DNA from: Chara braunii
Taxonomy: Eukaryota > Streptophyta > Charophyceae > Charales > Characeae
Length of the DNA stretch: 22,149 nt
NCBI GenBank assembly: GCA_003427395.1
Contig: BFEA01000308.1
Location: forward strand, 335,614-357,762
Direction of reading: 5' to 3'
Position numbers and translations under genes: made by a program. Position 1 is the stretch's first letter. Each line of letters starts with the position of its first letter. Under the pieces are notes generated by a model. That model searched no databases, was not told the origin of the DNA, and was given only the letters and a program-made list of their open reading frames with translations. Shown here piece after piece: positions 18,403 to 22,149 of the stretch.

Positions 18403-18896
18403 AGACGAACCGCCGTCGTGGTTGGTGCTTTACTGCACCACGAATAGAATATGTCGGGTCACGTTCACTTGGCAAAGGGCCAACCCGCCTCCCGCAAAAC
18501 AAGGCCGGCGATTTTTTTTTTTTTTTTTGTGGTATGGCACGTTGCTGGCATAGTGTCATTAGTTTTATTTATTTTTTTTAGGGCCCAAAACACCCTCACA
18601 ATGCCCCACACAGCAAATGAATGCTATGCCTAACACAGGCAAATCAATTTTTTTAATTTTATTTTTAAAAAATAAAAAACTATATTTCGATCGAAAAAAA
18701 ATAAATAAAAATATGGGCAGGTGCCCGTTGATACAAACCACACACCTGTGCAAAAAAAAAAAAACCTACCAGCCAAAAGAAAAAAAAAAAAAAGGAGTTT
18801 CCGTTCGGCGTGAACTCCCACTGGTCACGTTTTTTGTGACCGGTGACCGACCCTCTTTCACCCTGGCCGTGAACGGTGAATGGGAGTATGACACTG
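18010..18896. mobile_element. hAT-like non-autonomous element H (887 bp) carrying a TC microsatellite
   Basis: The left end is CAGTGCAGGTCCCGTGAAAG and the right end, in reverse complement, is CAGTGTCATACTCCCATTCA. Flanking octamers ATCGACGA (18002-18009) and ATCGACAA (18897-18904) match at seven of eight positions. CAGTG ends and an 8-bp duplication are typical of hAT elements. Both subtermini are dense in GGTCAC/GTGACC and GTTCAC/GTGAAC palindromes (18015-18110 and 18795-18880). The core has A- and T-runs, a GGGGGTGG-rich patch and the TC repeat. There is no transposase frame. Its right edge is about 24 bp from the stop codon of the minus-strand open frame at 18920-19336. Confidence 0.75.
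18314..18402. repeat. (TC)n microsatellite inside element H
   Basis: TC repeat of about 89 bp interrupted by CTTT steps. The Ser-Leu-rich open frames over it are artefacts. Confidence 0.95.
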
Positions 18897-18919
18897 ATCG
18901 ACAAAGTTCTTCGTAGAGT

Positions 18920-19336
18920 TTAGAATTCGGGTTGGAGGGTTGCTGTCTTTTCTACTTTCTCCTTGAATTCGTCTTCGCCACGTGTCCAATAGTTAAACCC
19001 TTGGGCTTGGAAACACTCCGTGCAACGACAATTGCTGCATGACGTGGGAGGCCAGTGGGGAGTAACTGTCGGCCACATAATGACAGTCAATTCGTTGAAA
19101 GGAAGCAAAACGGAGTAGGTAGGGAACTTGAAATAAGTATTAACAATCACAAAATCCGAATTGACGAACCCAAAACACCGTGTTTCACAAGGACAATGAT
19201 AAGGGTTGCCTATCTTGGCTACGACTTCTTGTAGTACGTCCCACTCGTAGACATGCGTCCTGTCCTCGTTGTACGGGAAAGGTCGTGGGAGGGGATGTTT
19301 GAGAAGTCGACGCCCCGATGGGTCTGTTGGTTCAAT
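18920..19336 (-). CDS. Candidate coding exon / gene fragment, Cys-rich, unknown function
   Basis: This minus-strand frame is open for 138 codons and ends in TAA at 18922-18920. It has no in-frame ATG near its 5' edge; an in-frame stop lies at 19339-19337. If coding, it would be a 3'-terminal exon, with possible acceptors TGTAG or CAACAG just upstream. Two Cys clusters are visible: CPCETRC (residues 48-54) and CSNCRCTEC (100-108, C-x2-C-x-C-x2-C), a pattern compatible with metal binding. A hydrophobic middle (FVIVNTYFKFPTYSVLLPF, about 62-80) and an acidic/basic tail (RGEDEFKEKVEK) complete it. I recognise no family. It lacks the low-complexity look of other frames here, but a frame this long can occur by chance in 22 kb, so support is moderate. 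Element H lies just past the stop. Confidence 0.3.
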   Translation of the reverse strand: MEPTDPSGRRLLKHPLPRPFPYNEDRTHVYEWDVLQEVVAKIGNPYHCPCETRCFGFVNSDFVIVNTYFKFPTYSVLLPFNELTVIMWPTVTPHWPPTSCSNCRCTECFQAQGFNYWTRGEDEFKEKVEKTATLQPEF

Positions 19337-20615
19337 CTACATGGTCGATACACACACATTCATCACTAACAAAATAAGGTGATCAACCTCCATGAAGTTC
19401 TTGTCGCCACAAGCCAAACTCGGAGGTGCCACCGCCGCCGTGCCGCCAGGAGCGCCGTTGCAAAAAAAATTAGTGGCCTCCGAAGTGGTGCGGATTTCAT
19501 GCTCACATCCGCGGGCCGATGTGTGGTGTACTGGTGCTATAAGATGAGCGGGGTCTACATATGATGTGCAACCTCACGGTCCGGGCGGCGTTCCGTACTT
19601 TGGACGCCGATTAGAGTTATTAGGGGTGTGGCCGAGGATTTTTGGCTGTGGGGGTTGAGTCATCCGGATGGAACGGGGGACTCTTGCTTCGGCCTAAGGT
19701 GCCTGGGCGGGGAATTGAGTTGTCGGCCAAGGCGGATTATGGGAGGATGTTGTCCTACGGAACGACCGTCATACTTTTTCGGGAAAAAAAAATGAAAATA
19801 AGAGGAGAAAAGAAACGAAGCCGACGAGGGCGGAGTTCCATTCCCCGAGGCGCAAGGTTCGCGCGGCCCTTGGGGGTGGAGGCCCCGAAACCAGGTTCAG
19901 GCTTCGTTGTCGGACTCGTCGAGTCCATGCGGACGGTGCAGCACGTGCTCGCCCGGGGTCGGACAGGTCGATGGGACCCAGGTTTGGAAATGGGCGGGGA
20001 GCGCACCCGCATTACGGGAGAGTTCGGGAATCGGGTAGCCCCTTCGTACCCCAGGACTAGCTTTCGTCACGAGCACGAGTCCCCTGGCCACACCAGCGAC
20101 AATTAAACCGCTATCGCCAGGTGGTGTGCACAACGGACCAGTGCAACACCGTGAGGTCAGTGTACGACAAAATCAAAGGCGGGGAAGCAAGTCGCTCAAC
20201 CAGCACAAACCTACTCCCGCCTATGTGACACGCCTGGGTCGGGTTATAAATGTGGATTGGCTCAGTGCGCCGCAGCAGGCTCCGCACGTCTGCATCGCAG
20301 TATACACCATCGTCGTCTGCGATCGAGAAGGGCGGAAGTGCGCTGCGACGCTCTGAGGCAAGGTCCGAGCTCGGGCCACGGCCCTCGCTTCCATCTGTCG
20401 AGACGAAACCTGACTCCGTGCAAAAACCAACGAATGCCACCGAAGAAGGATGCGCCGATCTCTCTTTCTCCGTCTCTTCTTTGTATCATCAACTTGAACG
20501 TGGTGTCGGGGACCCGTGGTGGATATAGAGAGGTCGGACGCTTCGCGAGGACGCGGGTGGCCGATCTCTCCGAAAGTATCCGCCTCCTATTGGGGTCCTG
20601 ACCGTTGTCCTGGAG
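19337..20615. other. GC-rich segment without a supported gene
   Basis: Base composition shifts to GC-rich relative to the first 17 kb. Several overlapping Arg/Pro/Gly-rich frames (up to 154 codons, 19642-20106) are typical by-products of high GC, and none shows a domain. A TATAAATG string at 20245-20252 could be a TATA box, but no start or splice signal follows convincingly. Confidence 0.45.
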
Positions 20616-20630
20616 GCGCGCGCGCGCGCG

Positions 20631-20686
<56 letters not shown>
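20616..20686. repeat. Compound (GC)n-(GA)n microsatellite
   Basis: A 31-bp alternating GC tract (20616-20646) passes directly into a GA repeat of about 40 bp. Pure alternating GC of this length is rare and is the classic Z-DNA-prone sequence. Confidence 0.97.
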
Positions 20687-20690
<4 letters not shown>

Positions 20691-20833
20691 CGAACAGAGG
20701 TCGACGCGCACACATACACTCGCGTAGTTAATAAAAAAGGAAGGGAGACGGGAAGGACCGACACATTCATGCCCTTATGCACGCAATCGACACTCGATAC
20801 TTCCGCTCATCAGGCCCATAGGCGCATACACAC
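20687..20833 (+). repeat. 147-bp direct repeat, first copy
   Basis: Begins TCGGCGAACAGAGGTCGACG after the GA tract and ends GGCGCATACACAC directly at the adapter-like sequence. It is identical over all 147 bases to 20949-21095. Exact identity beside a sequencing adapter marks this as the same genomic locus assembled twice. Confidence 0.97.
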
Positions 20834-20869
20834 CTGTCTCTTATACACATCTAGATGTGTATAAGAGAC

Positions 20870-20871
<2 letters not shown>
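20834..20871. other. Nextera mate-pair junction adapter (Tn5 mosaic ends), artefact
   Basis: The sequence is CTGTCTCTTATACACATCT (20834-20852) followed at once by its reverse complement AGATGTGTATAAGAGACAG (20853-20871). The 19-mer is the hyperactive Tn5 mosaic end used in tagmentation kits, and two in this head-to-head order form the junction adapter left by circularised mate-pair fragments. It is not a natural feature of this genome. Translations over it give the contamination peptides MYKRQ (plus) and CLLYTSRC (minus) at 20857 and about 20855. Confidence 0.97.

Positions 20872-20948
<77 letters not shown>
20872..20948. repeat. (GA)n tract after the adapter
   Basis: Pure GA repeat of about 77 bp between the adapter and the second 147-bp copy. 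It corresponds to the GA tract before the first copy (about 40 bp), so the true repeat length in the genome is unresolved here. Confidence 0.95.
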
Positions 20949-20952
<4 letters not shown>

Positions 20953-21095
20953 CGAACAGAGGTCGACGCGCACACATACACTCGCGTAGTTAATAAAAAA
21001 GGAAGGGAGACGGGAAGGACCGACACATTCATGCCCTTATGCACGCAATCGACACTCGATACTTCCGCTCATCAGGCCCATAGGCGCATACACAC
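20949..21095 (+). repeat. 147-bp direct repeat, second copy
   Basis: Identical to 20687-20833, but here the sequence continues naturally past GGCGCATACACAC into ACGCATACCCC. The right-hand context is therefore the genomic one, while the left-hand GC/GA context of the first copy is genomic on that side. The true locus is probably one copy joining the two. Confidence 0.95.
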
Positions 21096-21931
21096 ACGCA
21101 TACCCCTAGAACCTTCAATGAAACATAGAACATCCATGGGATTTCCTACCTGACATGCATAGGAGATCATCCATAAACTTCCATACCCGACATGCATAAC
21201 AGATTACTCAACCTTTGGAGTCATGCACACATCACACGGGGATAAGGCAGCGATGAAGAAACAACTCGTCTTCAAAATACAGAATTCTTTCAATTGGCCG
21301 CTCCGGGCCCAGTCCCCAATCCGTCAAAACCACGGACAACGATAGCCACAAGGCCCTGCCGCTGTCGGCGTCTGATCCCCACTAGCGCTCAGTCCCTCTG
21401 AATGCCTTACCCCAAGTCTACCGCTAAATCCGCCACCGACCGTCACTCTGCCCACCACGGCGCACGTCAAGCCTTTGCAGCGCTGTCGGCTTCACGCATA
21501 GCTTGCGCAACTTGCAGCCGAGATCAAAGAGAGTGAGAGGAAGGGAATGCAAAATTTTATAGCGCGGAAGGAGGCGGAGAGGCTGCGTGAAGCGGGGGGT
21601 GTGGATGGTCAGGACAGAAGAAGGGAAGACGTTCTAGAAGGGTCGAAGGAGGCAAATCGAATGTTCTACATGATTGGGGTGGTCATCCAAGTGGGGTGCG
21701 CTTCCCGCAGCCACCACATATGACGCGCCAGCTTCTGGACCTGTCCCCCCCCCCTTCCCCCTCTCTTTGTCGAATTTTGGGTGACAACCCGACAAGGCTT
21801 CTTTTGTATTTTCATGAATTAAAAGAGCGGGACCCTCGGATCAGTTTTTGAAAATTTTTCTTTTGCAAATTTAGGAATTACATGGGAAATACGCGCGCCT
21901 TAGTGAGCGGGCTAGGAATTTGGGTTGACGG
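21096..21931. other. Unassigned segment
   Basis: No supported gene. A short direct repeat CCTGACATGCATAGGAGAT / CCCGACATGCATAACAGAT occurs about 37 bp apart (about 21149 and 21186). A C11 run lies near 21747-21757. Confidence 0.45.
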
Positions 21932-22147
21932 TCAGGAATTCCGGAATGAGCGGAATCCGACGTGTCCTTTCTTGCGCATGAATGTTNTCAACTTCGTCTT
22001 GGAAAGCTCTGGGAATTTTCGTAGGAATCTGAATAGGTGTAGGATTTTCTCCCATGCTCGCTCTACCGCACGTATATGGTACTTTTCAATTTGAATTACT
22101 TGTAACTGTTTTGGTGTCATTTTTGCCTCCGCGTCGGCGCCATGCAT
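21932..22147 (-). CDS. Small hypothetical ORF at the window edge
   Basis: A 71-codon minus-strand frame opens with MHGADAEAKMTPKQ near the right end of the window and ends at 21932. Composition is protein-like (Lys/Glu/Arg-rich, AVERAWEKILHLF could form a helix), but there is no recognisable domain. One codon is ambiguous because of the N at 21987. It could be the 5' part of a gene, a small protein or chance. The sequence to its right is not available. Confidence 0.18.
   Translation of the reverse strand: MHGADAEAKMTPKQLQVIQIEKYHIRAVERAWEKILHLFRFLRKFPELSKTKLXTFMRKKGHVGFRSFRNS
21987..21987. other. Ambiguous base (N)
   Basis: Single unresolved base in an otherwise continuous sequence, a sign of draft-quality or low-coverage consensus here. 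Confidence 0.99.
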
Positions 22148-22149
22148 GC

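Noticed and set aside
19642-20106. 154-codon plus-strand frame in the GC-rich segment
   Set aside because: Arg/Gly-rich composition without a domain, with competing frames on both strands as expected for GC-rich DNA. I could not support it as a gene.
20834-20871. Perfect 38-bp palindrome as a natural transposon end pair, attachment site or terminator
   Set aside because: The exact match to the Tn5 mosaic end adapter and the identical flanking duplication identify it as library-derived.
20857-21153. 98-codon frame beginning MYKRQ with long Arg-Glu run
   Set aside because: Starts inside the adapter and reads the GA repeat; chimeric and artefactual.

Overview
This is a eukaryotic nuclear contig with almost no convincing protein-coding content. 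I infer eukaryote from long dinucleotide microsatellites, AT-rich spacers with many homopolymer runs, tRNA-derived SINE-like pieces, spliceosomal-type splice signals and a dense population of non-autonomous terminal-inverted-repeat (TIR) elements. A plant or streptophyte-type genome is plausible (hAT-type miniature elements, a TATA plus pyrimidine-patch plus first-intron layout), but nothing here fixes the lineage. I found no operon, CRISPR array, rRNA, intact tRNA gene or recognisable conserved enzyme.

Layout. Positions 1-1720 hold compound TG/GATA/GA microsatellites, a degenerate ~50-bp GC-rich tandem repeat and an array of a ~30-34 bp unit around the core AGGGGCAT. Positions 2163-9021 are a stack of inverted-repeat elements in AT-rich DNA: a GTTCGC-rich foldback (2163-2559), a 563-bp element with ACCACCACTACCCC termini, a palindromic repeat (4265-4780) with an inverted partner at 13030-13557, an element rich in GGACGTCC, and three neighbouring hAT-like elements (6419-7128, 7185-7952, 8060-9021). 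Positions 9022-13000 are mostly featureless AT-rich DNA, with one possible promoter and first-intron arrangement (11430-12065). Positions 14138-15036 hold short pol III-like modules followed by a ~118-bp tandem repeat. Another hAT-like element (15306-15790), a 500-bp purine-only-like tract (16107-16618) and an 887-bp hAT-like element (18010-18896) follow. The last element sits just past the stop codon of a 138-codon Cys-rich open frame on the minus strand, the most gene-like segment of the window. The remainder is GC-richer.

Two results stand out. (1) The 38 bp at 20834-20871 are two inverted 19-bp Tn5 mosaic ends back to back, identical to a Nextera mate-pair junction adapter, flanked by an exact 147-bp direct duplication. 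This is a library and assembly artefact, so about 262 bp are probably not genomic. (2) Five elements have an 8-bp flanking repeat in exact register with their terminal inverted repeats (two perfect, one 7/8, two 6/8). With GC-rich subterminal motif clusters, this points to several related hAT-type non-autonomous families. No transposase is visible, so they would depend on one encoded elsewhere.
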